From assembly GCA_007570785.1 (NCBI GenBank), contig ML664157.1, positions 7,086,074 to 7,150,073 on the forward strand: a DNA stretch of 64,000 bases, in the 5' to 3' direction. Source of the DNA: Antilocapra americana (lineage: Eukaryota > Chordata > Mammalia > Artiodactyla > Antilocapridae). The notes beneath the pieces were generated by a model that saw only the letters and a program-made list of their open reading frames with translations, had not been told where the DNA came from and did not search any database. Shown here in pieces: positions 22,106 to 33,464 of this stretch. Position 1 is the stretch's first letter. Each line of letters starts with the position of its first letter. The position numbers were made by a program, and so were the translations under genes.

Positions 22106-23433
22106 AAAAATGATCTTATTCCTATGTAATTTACATAACATAAATTTTTAATTGAGATATAATTGTTACAGCAAAGCTAACACTTTAAAAGTATACAATT
22201 CAGTAGGTTTTTATATATTCACAAAATTGTACAGCAAATATCACTACCTAATTTCAGATGATAATCACCCTGAAAAGAAATCCTGAACTCAGTTGTCATT
22301 TGTTATTTCCCTATCCCCTTAGTTTCTGACAACCAATATCTATTTTATGTGTCTCTATGTATTTTCCTATCCTGGACATTTCATATAAATCTAATCATAC
22401 AATATGGAACACTTGTAGTCTGGCTTCTTTTACTTAGCATAACGTATCCAAGGTTCATCCATGTTGCAGAATGTATCAGTAATTTATGCCCTTTATTTGA
22501 GCTGGATGATATCCTTGTGTATGGACATACCTCATTTTGCTTATCTAGTCATCAGTAATGAACATATGAGCTGTTTCCATGTTTTGACTATGTGAATAAT
22601 GCTGCTATGCACATTTATGTTTAAGTTTTGAAACATATGCTATCAGTTCTCTTGGGTATTAGCTTATGTGTGGTATTGCTGGACCATGTAGTAATTCTAT
22701 GTTTAACCATTTGAGGAAATGCTTGACTATTTTCCTAGGCAACTGCAGTATTTTGCTGTCCAACTACCCATGCAAGAGGGCTCCGATTTCTCTACGTCCT
22801 CACTGAAACCTGGTATTGTCCATCTTCTTGACTATTGCCATTCTAGTGGATATGAAGTAATATCTCTTATGATTTTGATTTACATTTCCCTAATGACTAA
22901 ATATGGAGAATGTCTTTTCACATACTTAATGATTATTTGTATTTACTTTTGGAGAAAAGTCTATTCAAATCCTCTGCCCGTACTTAATTGAATTATTTGT
23001 CTTTTTCATTGTTAATTTGTAAGAGTTCCTTTTGTATTTTGGATTCTAGACCATTATCAGGTATGTGATTTGTGGTTATTTTTTTTTTCTATTCTGTCTA
23101 TAGGCAGTCTTTTCATTTTCTTGATAGCATTATTTGAAGTACAAAATTTTAATTTTGGTAATGTTCATTTTATTTATTTTATTTTGTTGACTCTAAGTAC
23201 TATCTAAGTAATTATTGTCAAATATAAGATCATGAAAGTTTACTCCTAAGTTTTTTTCTAGAGTTAATAATTATAGTTCTCATTTTTAGGTGTTTGACCC
23301 GTTTTGAGTTAATTTTTGTATATAGTGTTAGGAGCACATCTTCATTGTTTGGCATATAGATATCCAGTTGTCCCAGCACCATTCGTTGAAAACACTATAT
23401 TTTCTCCCATTTAATTGTCTTGCCACCCTTGTT

Positions 23434-23709
23434 GGAGAAGGAAATGGCAACCCACTCCAGTGGTCTTGCCTGGAAAATCCCAGGGACGGAGGAGCCTGGC
23501 GGGCTGCCGTCTGTGGGGTCGCTAAGAGTCGGACACGACTGAGCGACTTCCCTTTCACTTTTCACTTTCGTGCCTTGGAGAAGGCAATGGCAACCCACTC
23601 CAGTGGTCTTGCCTGGAGAATCCCAGGGACGGGGGAGCCTGGTGGGCTGCCGTCTACGGGGTCACACAGAGTCGGACAGACTGAAGCGACTTGCAGCAGC
23701 AGCAGCAGT
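23434..23709 (+). mobile_element. BOV-A2 dimeric SINE with 10-bp target-site duplication
   Basis: Two BovB-derived units sit in tandem (about 23434-23565 and 23575-23695), joined by 'cactttcacttttcacttt' and ending in an AGC-repeat tail. The L1 sequence cacccttgtt is duplicated exactly at 23424-23433 and 23710-23719. Low divergence points to a recent, bovid-age insertion. Confidence 0.96.
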
Positions 23710-23733
23710 CACCCTTGTTAAAAATCAGTTGCT

Positions 23734-24049
23734 AGGACTTACCTGGGGGTACGCTGGATAAGAATCCACCCGCTAATGCAGGGGACATGGGTTCAATCCC
23801 GGATCCAGGAAGATCCTAGATGCCACAGAGCAGTGAAGGCCGGGCGCCACGATCGCTGAGCCCACATGCAGCAATTATTGAAGCCTGTGAGCCTGGAGCC
23901 TCTGCTCCACAACGAGAAGCCACGGCAGTGAAAGATCCGCGCGCCACAAGGATTAGTAGGCCCCACTCACCACAACCAGAGAAAGCCACAGGAAGCAACG
24001 GAGACCCAGCACAGCCGAAAACAAACAAACAAACAAACTGAAAACAAAC
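23734..24049 (+). mobile_element. CHR-2 SINE, full length
   Basis: The tRNA-like head has a clear B box ('ggttcaatcccggatcc'). The body of 'gccacaa/gagcc' repeats typical of long CHR-2 copies follows, then an AAAC-repeat tail at about 24018-24040. It is CpG-rich against its AT-rich host L1 and shared across cetartiodactyls. Confidence 0.9.
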
Positions 24050-25069
24050 TGTTACCCACAAATGTGCATGTTTCTTTGTGATCTCAATTCTATTTATCTA
24101 GCTGTGTATCCTGTGCTGGTACCACACAGTCTTTATTACAGAAGGTTTGTAATAAGTTTTGAAATTGGAAAGTGTGAAGCCTACCCATTTGTTGTCCTTT
24201 TTCAAGATTGTTTTGTTTATTTTGAGTTCTTTGCACTTTGGTATGAATTTTAGGAAGAGTTTATCAATTTCTGCCAAAATGGCAACTACAATTTTGATGG
24301 TGATTGCATTGAATCAGTAAATCCGTTTGTGTATTATTGCCATCTTGTTTCCAATTGAAGAGCATGAGATAACTTTCCATTTATTTAAGCCTTTTAAAAT
24401 TTCTTTCAATGGCATGGTATAGTTTTCAGTGCACAAATCTGGCATTTGTCCTATTAAATATGTTCTTAAAGTATCTTAATATTTTGACGTTATTTTTCAT
24501 GAAACTTTCCCTTAATTTCCTTTTTAGATTGTTCAATGCTAATGTATACAAATACAACTGATTTTTGTATATTGATTTTGTATCCTGCAACCTTGATGAA
24601 CTTGTGTATTAGCTCTAATAGCTAATAGCTTGTTGCTGTTGATGGTGCTTAGCCTTTTCTGTATAGGAGATCATGCCCTCTGTAATTAGAGGTAAGTTTT
24701 ACTTTTTCCCTTTCCAATCTGGATATCTTTTCTTTCTTTCTTTTAAAATGCCTAATTTCCCTGGCTAGAACCTTCAGTACAATATTGAATAAAAATGGCA
24801 AGAGTGGACATCATGTCCTGTTCCTAATCTTAGGGGGAAAGCTTTCCAATTTTCATCATTAAGTGTGATGTTTTCTTAGGTGCCCTTTATCACATGGAGG
24901 AAGTTCCTGTCTATTTCTAGTTTAATGTTTTTTTCAATCACCAAGTGGTGTGTATAATTTGCAGATTGACAGCATAAGAGTCCTAATACAAAAAAGCTTT
25001 GTGTTATAATAGAAAATAATATAATATAATCTGTAATTATATTACTCTATCACTTAAGCTAAAGGTTCC

Positions 25070-25540
25070 CAGGGACTTCCAGAATAAACAGCAAATTTCT
25101 TAATAAAAAATTCTTTCTACTTTGACTCCAGTCACTTTACTTCACTTGCCAAGACTCACCTGAGGATCCAGAGTCCAGTCATGAGGAAACCCTTAATGTT
25201 CCACAAAGGGGTCATACTTCCTCACTCATCTCTCAGGTTCTGCACAGACTGTTACTTTGCCTAACACACAAAACTCTCCCTGAAAGACTTCTACTTGTCT
25301 TGATCCATTTCAAGATCCAGCATATGCTTCCATTTTTCATCACTGAGTGTTAATCCTGTGGCTTTCCAGAGCATGTGTATTCTGTCATGTAATCTCAACT
25401 ATACTCAAATAATATGTCCAACTGTCTAATTCCCACCAGACTGGAGATTTTCAGATGTGATTTTCTATTTATTCCTACTTACTAGCATGCTGGATGGTAG
25501 AGAGTAGGTGTTTTAATTAAATAAATAATTCTTAATTCTA
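25070..25540 (+). mobile_element. L2 LINE 3' region
   Basis: L2-like order: 'cttgccaagactcacctgag', 'ctaattcccaccagactgg', 'ttactagcatgctgg', 'gtaggtgttttaattaaat'. Diverged but collinear over about 470 bp. Confidence 0.65.
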
Positions 25541-26369
25541 ATATCATGAAACTAACCTTTGTACAATGTGTAATGCTTACTTGCAGGTAAGGCTTTTTTT
25601 TTTTTTAACCACCACTGGCCCATAGCAGGGCAATTCAACTTTTGGCATTCATGGCTAACTTAATGAACTTTTGACACACACACAAACCACAACATTTGGG
25701 TACATTTTCAAAGATATGTCACAATTTCAATTATTTAAGCATAGTATCTTAGAAAGGAGCATGAATGATAACACAAATTATAAAATATCAGTGTTCTAAA
25801 ACATCATGTGTAACCTTGCTGTGAGATACCTGTAATTACTGAGGATCGAGGAGCTTGAACCAAGAGACAAGATCCACATCACCATTACTGTTTTATTTAT
25901 ATTTTAAATTACAAACCCCTTACATCACAATCATAATGGCAATGTATCAGAGAAGGCAATATGTATTTGATGAATTTCTGAGAAGGTGCTATGTTGTTGG
26001 ATCCTAAGAAATTATAGCCAGAGTACTCATCACAGACTACTTTTTAGTATCATGTTAGAAGCTAAGACACAAATATATTCACTCAAGAATGTATAAATCA
26101 GAAATAGAGGCAAATAGAGCTCCCGTCCAATTTTCATGCTATATTGCAGCAGTAGGAAAGGCTTTAAAATATACCAAATAACATCATGTCTTTCTGTGAA
26201 AAGGAGAGAAAATTGTTAAGTGTGGGGATAAAATAAAATATTTATCTTAGATCCACTTGATTTTTTTCAAGAAACCCTAATGCATATCATAAAGAGTAAA
26301 ACTTTTATTATTTTTCCTCCCTGAAGTAATAGATTCAGGTTATCCAAGATGACTATAGGGTATGATAAC
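25541..26369. other. Unassigned DNA
   Basis: A poly-T at about 25590-25604 and a short (CA)n at 25673-25684. Nothing else recognised. Confidence 0.5.
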
Positions 26370-26590
26370 AGTTAGGGTCTGGGCTCTGAAGTCAGGTTGC
26401 TTATGCTAGAATACTGGCTCCACTGTTTTTCTCTTGAGACTCAGAGTAATTTCTCCAACATAATTTTTAAGTGTGGATAATTATAATATCTACTTCAAAT
26501 GTAGGATAGGAGGATTAAATGAGGTAAAAAGTGTACTCTTTTTAGGACAATACCTGGTGTATAGTATGTGCTCAGTAGCAGCATGACTGA
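26370..26590 (+). mobile_element. MIR SINE
   Basis: 'ggctctgaagtcaggttgct', 'ggctccactg', 'taggaggattaaatgagg' and 'tatgtgctcagtagcagc' span almost the whole MIR in order. Confidence 0.75.
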
Positions 26591-26784
26591 GCAGAAAGAA
26601 AATGTAGGAGAAACCCTTGGAACTTCCTTTCAGTACCCCATCCCCTGCCTGTGCTTCCCAATGGCCAAAGCCAGTAACAAACCAGCTGAGAACGTTGAGG
26701 TCCATTTTAGAATTTTGCCTGCCACAAAGCCCATAACACTTTGTTCATACATGCCATATTTTAGCCGTCTGCTCATTGCTTTAC

Positions 26785-26905
26785 GGTTAATGCATTTACT
26801 TTTTTCTCTCAGTTGTGAGTTCCTTGAGGATAGGATTAATATCTTATTCATAATTGGAACTCAGTAGAGTTTTAATAAATATTATTGAATTCAATAAATA
26901 CTTAA
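26785..26905 (+). mobile_element. L2 LINE 3' end
   Basis: 'gtgagttccttgaggatagg' followed by 'actcagtagagttttaataa' is the standard L2 terminus. Confidence 0.7.
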
Positions 26906-27194
26906 AGAATAACACATACTCAAGTACAGGAGAATGTAGAGAAAAGAGAGGAATGCTTTTGCAGGTAGCAATATTTGAAAAGGCAGTACAAAGTGGTGGT
27001 TAATTTCTTCCTTCTTTAAAATAATTTTTATTTTTTTCCTATAGCTATGTGTTTGAAGTTGAAAAAAGTCAAATACTACATAAATATTCTCTTTGTTAAA
27101 AAAAATTCAAGCAACACATAAGCATGTAAAATAAATAATAAAAATTAGTTTCAGCAAACTGTCCATATTTCATTCTCTTTATCAAAAGTAATTA

Positions 27195-27340
27195 GTTTTT
27201 TTAATTCAGTTTTTAATCGGAGGAAAATTGCTTTACAATGTTGTTTATTTCTGATGTACAACAATGCAAATCAGCCATAATTATATATATATCACCTCCT
27301 TCTTGAGCCTCCCTCCCTTCTTCCTATCCCCAAAGTAACA
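27195..27340 (-). mobile_element. L1 3' end fragment
   Basis: 'gaggaaaattgctttacaat' to 'cctccctcccttc' matches the antisense 3' UTR of artiodactyl L1s. Confidence 0.7.
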
Positions 27341-28704
27341 CTGATTAGTTTTAACAAATCAATGTGAATTTGACCGAAACCTTTATACATTTAATATGTG
27401 TATGTTTGTGTGCAGTGACTGGGTATATAATTATATAGTAATGATTCTTACTTTATACAATTTGGGAATTGCTGGGCTTATTGTTATGTACATTATAAAA
27501 ATGGCAAAGTGAGAAGAATGTTAAAAAAGTTTTTGTGCTGAAAATTATCTCTTGAAATAGAAACTTCAATTAATTTACAGTAAACATATCTAGGTAAATA
27601 AAAGTTTTAAGTGACCAAATATGCAGATAATGATTGAGATCCTGGTTAAGTACAGGTGCAAAGAGAGATTTATTGATTCTATATTGGTATTTTTAATGTT
27701 ATCTGTTTATCAACTGGCCCCCCAAGAGGACTTAATGCCCACATGGGTTTCTAATTTGCTACATTATGGAGGCTTAAAGGAAAAGATGAAGGAGGATGGA
27801 AAAGAAACACTAATGCATTAAAATTGTTTATAACAAATATATTATTTACCTTGAAATGTGTGCATACACAATCCCAGAACTGTGTGAAGTGCTCAGAATA
27901 CAGGTTTTAGCTGCCTTTTAAAAGTATCATTTAGTAAAAAAACAGAAAGATATCTCAGCAAAATGTGAATTCCTAGATTGAACTACCCAGAAGAGACTGA
28001 GATCGGGTTTCAAGCAACTCATATCCTCTTTTTATCGTTTTTGGACTGCCTACTATATATATAGTGTAGAAGTCTCCATTACTTCTGTATTCTCATTTTA
28101 TCTTTCAGTACCATAAAGGTTTTAAGAATAAATAATGATGGTACTCATTCCCATGAGCAATGCTGTTTTTACAAATCATTCTCAATTAACTTACCTGTCT
28201 CAATTTATAGCCCAGTTTTACCAGTCCTAAAAAACTTCTGAAATTTAAAGTCAGTTGAATTTCATACCTTTATTTATTTATTTTGTGGCTGGTTAACAAA
28301 TGGTGTTATTTCAAGACCATGACCACTTTAAATACAAAGTTGAAACAGAAGCCAGGACTGTGTCTTTCTGTAAGCAAAATTATTTGTTTTATTCGCCAAT
28401 ATTTTCTTTCTCACTGTGTGTTTGGGGAGCATTTTTTTTTCTCAAAATAACAGTGAATAAAAATGGAGCAGGGCCCTATGGTCTTCCCCTCCCTGCCATG
28501 TCCTCTGTCTACATTTTGTATGTGGAGAAACCTTAGCCAAACTTTGATCAGTGAAGTGAGAAAATGCAGAAACAAAGGCAAATGGTCTAACAAGATGAAA
28601 TGATAATAGTTTAGTCATTAAGCATATTCAAGGACATTTAGTTCCACCTCGAAGAGCTATAGATAATATTCTGAGCCTTATCCTGTGAGCTGTCTTATAG
28701 GTAT
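27341..28704. other. Unassigned DNA
   Basis: Contains the 14-bp palindrome actatatatatagt at 28052-28065. No gene or named repeat. Confidence 0.5.
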
Positions 28705-29115
28705 TGAAATTCCCACCAGGTAAAAGAAATTAATTCCATGATGATCAGGCTATAGCCACGATGTTAGCGGTCACAATTCTGAGAACTGGCCCCAAGAAAT
28801 GGAAACAAACAGAATCGGGGACTAAAGGTTAACTGTCCTTGAAACAATTGAGATGATGCTGGTGAAACCATCACGTGACCAATTTCAAGATGACTATAAC
28901 AGTTGACTCTGATGTTTCTATATGTGGCTCCCTCCGTCTGCCTATAAGAACTCTTGCCCCATGATGGTCAGGACAGGGAGTCAATCTTTGGACAGGGGCC
29001 CATCAGCCCCATCTCCAGTTGCCGGCATCTTAAACAAAGCAAACTTTCCCTTTCACCAACCTTGCCTCTTTATTGGATTTTGAGCAGTGAGCATCAGGAC
29101 TCTCACTAGGTTACA
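28705..29115 (+). mobile_element. Solo LTR of a class I (ERV1-type) endogenous retrovirus
   Basis: About 410 bp opening near 'tgaaattcccaccagg' and closing 'actaggttaca'. A TATA-like tataagaa lies at 28943-28950. The polyadenylation signal position reads aaacaa (about 29032) instead of AATAAA, so the 3' processing signal looks decayed. It is followed by the class I-type segment 'ccttgcctctttattgg'. No primer-binding site or internal region follows, so this is a solo LTR. I found no target-site duplication, and the 5' edge is uncertain by tens of bases. Confidence 0.7.
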
Positions 29116-30114
29116 AATAGAGCTACCATTTTTATAATATATTGTTTTATTGAGAGTGGAGTCCAGTCATATGGAAAGAATAGGTTACTCTCTGATTGAG
29201 AAGCCAGGTATTCAAAATGACTGATGAAAGTCTGCTTTTATTTGAAGAGCACAGTGGTACATGCTGAAAAATTACTAATTCACTGTGCTAGTCATTGGAG
29301 GACAAAGCAACTGTTAACTATAACAAATCTTGCTTTTCCTGTGGAACAATGTAAAGTTCAACTTTTGCATTCAATGGAACTGGCAAACAGCCTCAGATGT
29401 TTGGGTTTTACTTTGGCTGGAAATTTCTTTGTACTCTGCAGTCAATATAGCACACAACATAAATAGATAACAAGTGATTTCAAAGAATGATACAAATTTG
29501 ATGCAGCGTACCCAAGTACGTGTTGCCAACAGTCCACATATATGTTGAGCTCATGAGTAAGAGGTATGATGTGATTTGTTCCACTTTGAGTCAGAACACA
29601 GAATTCAGTTCCCAGGCATAACCCCTTGACATTTGCAAATGCCAGGTTCTTTTCCTGTAGTGACTCAAATGAGATAATATGATGATAGGAAGGTATACAA
29701 ATGAGTTTATTCCTGTCTCACAGACGTTCTAATTTTTTCCAAATTTGATCTAGCATGTTTATGGTTATTGATCATTGGAATTTAGTTGCAGTTGCTTATC
29801 TATAACAGTTTTTAAAAGAACAGATCAAGAAAACTTTATAGGAAAATACCTTCAAGTTGTGCACGCGAGGGGAAAAAGTGTAAATCTGTCACTTTCATGC
29901 TTAAATCAAATATGCCTTATACTTCAGTATAGGGAGTTAGAATGTGAAGCTCACCAAAAGGAATATTACTTTTAAAATCTAAGCTGTAATATCTGAGAAC
30001 ATGTTCCAGTGATTCTCAAAAGGCATTTCATAAAGGATTAGCAATTTAGCACCTGACAATTCCCTTCTTCTGACAAAAGCAACTGCCTGGTAAGCTTATC
30101 TAAGAACTTACGTT
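29116..30114. other. Unassigned DNA
   Basis: About 1 kb with no recognised repeat or gene. Confidence 0.5.
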
Positions 30115-31750
30115 TCTATTTTTTATTATTTTTTTTATTGTAACAAATTCAATAAAGACATTTTACTTTACTATATTGTGTTGGTTTTGCCATACATTGA
30201 CATGAATCTGCCATGGGTGTACATGTGTTCCCCCTCCAGAACACCCCTCCCACCTCCCTCCCGATTCCATCCCTCTGGGTCATCCTGGTGCACCAGCCCA
30301 GAGCACCCTGTATCATGCATCAAACCTGGGCTGGCGATTCATTTCACATATGATAATTTACATGCTTCAATGTCATTCTGCCATATCATCCCGCCCTTGC
30401 CCTCTCTCATCAAGTCCAAAAGACTGTTCTATACATCTGTGTTTCTCTTGCTGTCTTGTATACAGGGTTATCGTTACCATCTTTCTAAATTCCATATATA
30501 TGCATTAGTATACTGTATTGTGTTTTTCCTTCTGGCTTACTTCACTCTACATAATAGGCTCCAGTTTCATCCACCTCCTTAGAACTGCTTTGAATGTATT
30601 CTTTTAATGGCTGAGTAATATTCCATTGTGTGTATGTACCACAGCTTTCTTATCCATTTGTCTGTTGATGGACATCTAGGTTGCTTCCATGTCCTGGCTA
30701 TTGTAAACAGTGCAGCGATGAACATTGGGGTACACATGTATCTTCAATTCTGGTTTCCTCAGTGTGTATGCCCAGCAGTGGGATTGCTGGGTCATATGGA
30801 AGTTCTATTTTCAGTTTTTTAAGGAATCTCCACACTGTTCTCCATAGTGGCCGTTCTAGTTTGCATTCCCACCAACAGTGTAAGAGGGTTCCCTTTTGTC
30901 CACATCCTCTCCAGCATTTATTGCTTGTAGATTTTTGGATAGCAGCCATTTTGACTGGTGTGAAATGGTACCTCATTGTGGTTTTGATTTGCATTTCTTT
31001 GATAATGAGTGATGCTGAGCATCTTTTCATATGTTTGTCAGCCGTTTGTAAGTCTTCTTTGGAGAAATGTCTGTTTAGTTCTTTGGCCCACTTTTTGATC
31101 AGGTCATTTATTTTTCTGGAATGGGAGCTGCAGGTCTGAGCTCCCTTGTATATTTTTGAGATTAATTATATGTCCATTGCTTCATTTGCTATTATTTTCT
31201 CCCATTCTGAAGGCTGTTTTTTCACCCTGCTTATAGTTTCCTTTGTTGTGCAGAAACTTTTAATTTTAATTAGGTCCCATTTGTTTATGTTTGCTTTTAT
31301 TTCCAATATTCTGGGAGGTGGGTCATAGAGGATCCTGCTTTGGTTTATGTCGGAGTGTTTTGCCTATGTTTTCCTCTTAGGAGTTTTATAGTTTCTGGTC
31401 TTAGGTTTAGATCTTTAATCCATTTTGAGTTTATTTTTGTGTATGGTGTTAGAAAGTGTTCTAGTTTCATTCTTTTACAAGTGGCTGTCCAGTTTTCCCA
31501 GCACCACTTGTTAAAGAGATTGTCTTTTCTCTATTGTATATCTTGCCTCCTTTGTCAAAGATAAGGTGGCCATAGATGCGTGGATTTATCTCTGGGCTTT
31601 CTATTTTGTTCCATTGATCAATATTTCTGTCTTTGTCCCAGTACCATACTGTCTTGATGACTGTGGCTTTGTAGTATAGCCTAAAGTCAGGCAGGTTGAT
31701 TCCTCCAGTTCCATTCTTCTTTCTCAAGATTGCTTTGGCTATTCGAATAT
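30115..31750 (-). mobile_element. Ruminant L1, 5'-truncated, 3' end intact
   Basis: The poly-A end is seen as an interrupted T-rich run at about 30117-30138. The 3' UTR follows, then the ORF2 C-terminal half, truncated near 31748. Low divergence from ruminant L1. Truncation at the 5' end is the usual outcome of incomplete reverse transcription. Confidence 0.92.
30485..31748 (-). pseudogene. L1 ORF2 C-terminal remnant
   Basis: Two readable blocks remain on the minus strand. One, at 31784-31467, contains [20 protein letters not shown] and [12 protein letters not shown]. The other, at 31030-30698, contains the cysteine-rich region with LLHCWWECK. Stops and shifts separate them. The reverse transcriptase core and the endonuclease are absent. 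Confidence 0.88.
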
Positions 31751-32268
31751 ATAGTTTTCCAAAGAATGGGATGTTTATATTCATATTGCATGCCTATTAA
31801 ATTTTTTTTTTACTGTCACAATGTGAAAATCTGTTTCATGCTCTAAATTCTTCTTAAAATATAGAGCCCTAATGATCTTGTGTTTCATTAGATAATTAGA
31901 CATGCACAATCACAATACTGCATTTCCCTTTTACTAGGAAGCTGCATGCTTGCTTTTGTACTTTATGTTTCCTTTGTCTTAAAATTTCATATAATTATCC
32001 TACTCATCTTGTTTCTCTCATTACTTTGATCTATCATTTTGCTCTTATTCTATTGGCTGTATTTTGGTCAGTATTTTATTTTTAGGTAGTTTTTTTTTTT
32101 TTACTGGATTAACTAGATCTCTTGTGAGATAAAGAAGACAAGAGGGGACTAGGAGTGAGAGCTAGAAATGCAGACAAGTCTTTATTAATTTCTTATCAAA
32201 AGCTTTTGAGACCTAAAGATAGTAATTAAATCCTAGTATTAAAAGATTGCCTATTGTAGCAAAAAGTT
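31751..32268. other. Unassigned DNA
   Basis: T-rich, with poly-T runs near 31801 and 32089-32101. Nothing recognised. Confidence 0.5.
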
Positions 32269-32482
32269 GGGGCTTTCCAGATGGCTCAGTGGTAAGGAAT
32301 CTGCTGCAGTGCAGGAGACACAGGAGACATGGGTTAGATCCCAGGATCCAGAAGATCTCCTGAAGGAGGAAATGGCAACCCCTTAGTATTCTCGCTAGAA
32401 AAGTTTCATGGACAGAGGAGCCTGGCATGCTACAGTCCAAAGGGTTGCAAAGAGTTGGGTAAAACTGAGAGACTGAGCACAT
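32269..32482 (+). mobile_element. Bov-tA SINE
   Basis: Head 'gggctttccagatggctcag', B-box-like 'gggttagatcccagg', then the BovB tail ending 'ctgagagactgagcaca'. Confidence 0.92.
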
Positions 32483-33268
32483 AGCCTACACTAGAGAAAA
32501 TAACATAGTGTTCAAACATCAAACTGGACATGTAATTCCTGTATGAATGTGTGCAAATATTTAAATGTTCTGAACTTTTGTTAAACTTTTATGAAATGGC
32601 ATACAATGCATTTGCTCAAAAACTAAATGTAGGGAGATCAAGCTGGTGGAGGAACAGGTAGACATGAAGTGTATCTCTCTCCATGGATACATCAGGAATA
32701 CATCTTCATACACAGAAGTGCATGTAGAGCACCAGCTGAGACTGGACAGCAATACCTAACCAGTAGAAAACAATATGCAGAACCATGCAAAACTCAGTAA
32801 GACAAAGGAACTAGGGGGGAAAACAGAGTGTTAGTAAGACTCAATCTTCCCTTGCAGGTGGGGGAACTGAAGCAGGGGTCTGATCCCCATACCGGGGCAA
32901 TTGTCTGACAGAGGAGAAACATTTAAGGCTGAGAGTGAAACGTGATCTGTGGCAGCCTAATCGGAATGAGAATCAGACAGTTCTTGCCGCAGCCATACAA
33001 ATTCCAGATAGGAACGCTGCCCCCGTGGAAGGCACATCAGCTGGGAGCTGGAGTTTAGGGATTGTGGAGCAATCTCAGGGCGATGGCTGCTGTTGACTGT
33101 TGAGGGACAGATCAAGGGGATGTGAGGGAGAGGATTGTGATGGGAAATGCCTGTGGAAGAAAGATGTGCAGCCATGGAAGGAAGGTGATACTGCTGAGTC
33201 ACATGTAGGAGGTAGAGTCATCACTATAACCTCGCTCTCTCTACACATCAGCATCAACAGCTGAAGAT

Positions 33269-33450
33269 GAATGGAAATACAGAGGAGGACCCCACCCAAG
33301 CTGCTCCTTTAAAAGCCTGATGGGCCGAGCTACAGAGTAGGACCCCAGCCAGGGGGACCCCTTCTATTTGCCTGATGTGCTGAACAACAGAGAAGGACCC
33401 CAGGCAAGGGAGCCCTCTAAGTGCCTGAATGGGTGGAGCTACAGAGAAAG
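33269..33450 (+). repeat. 54-55 bp tandem units inside the L1 5' UTR
   Basis: Three units at 33269-33322, 33323-33377 and 33378-33431, with a partial fourth to 33450, share 'acagag.aggacccca' and a 'gcctgatg'-like end. GC-rich relative to the surroundings. Confidence 0.85.
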
Positions 33451-33464
33451 ACTTGCCAAAGAAA

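Larger units (their letters stand above)
22135..24940 (-). mobile_element. Old L1 (L1M-type), ORF2 C-terminal half and 3' UTR, with two nested SINEs
   Basis: Reading the minus strand, ORF2-like sequence enters near 24940 and runs through the 3' UTR, which ends near 22140 ('aattgagatataattg'). Typical antisense L1 phrases include 'ccagcaccattcgttgaaaa' at about 23374. There are many stops and no usable frame. The element is split by a BOV-A2 at 23434-23709 and a CHR-2 at 23734-24049. The flanks rejoin as continuous L1 sequence. Confidence 0.85.

Noticed and set aside
28052..28065. Palindrome actatatatatagt
   Set aside because: A TA-repeat palindrome of this size is expected by chance in AT-rich DNA.
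28705..29115. A full endogenous retrovirus at this LTR
   Set aside because: No primer-binding site, gag, pol or env remnant and no second LTR follow on either side. Only a solo LTR is supported.
30178..31139. Several plus-strand open frames of 60-152 codons
   Set aside because: Antisense of the minus-strand L1 ORF2 and 3' UTR.
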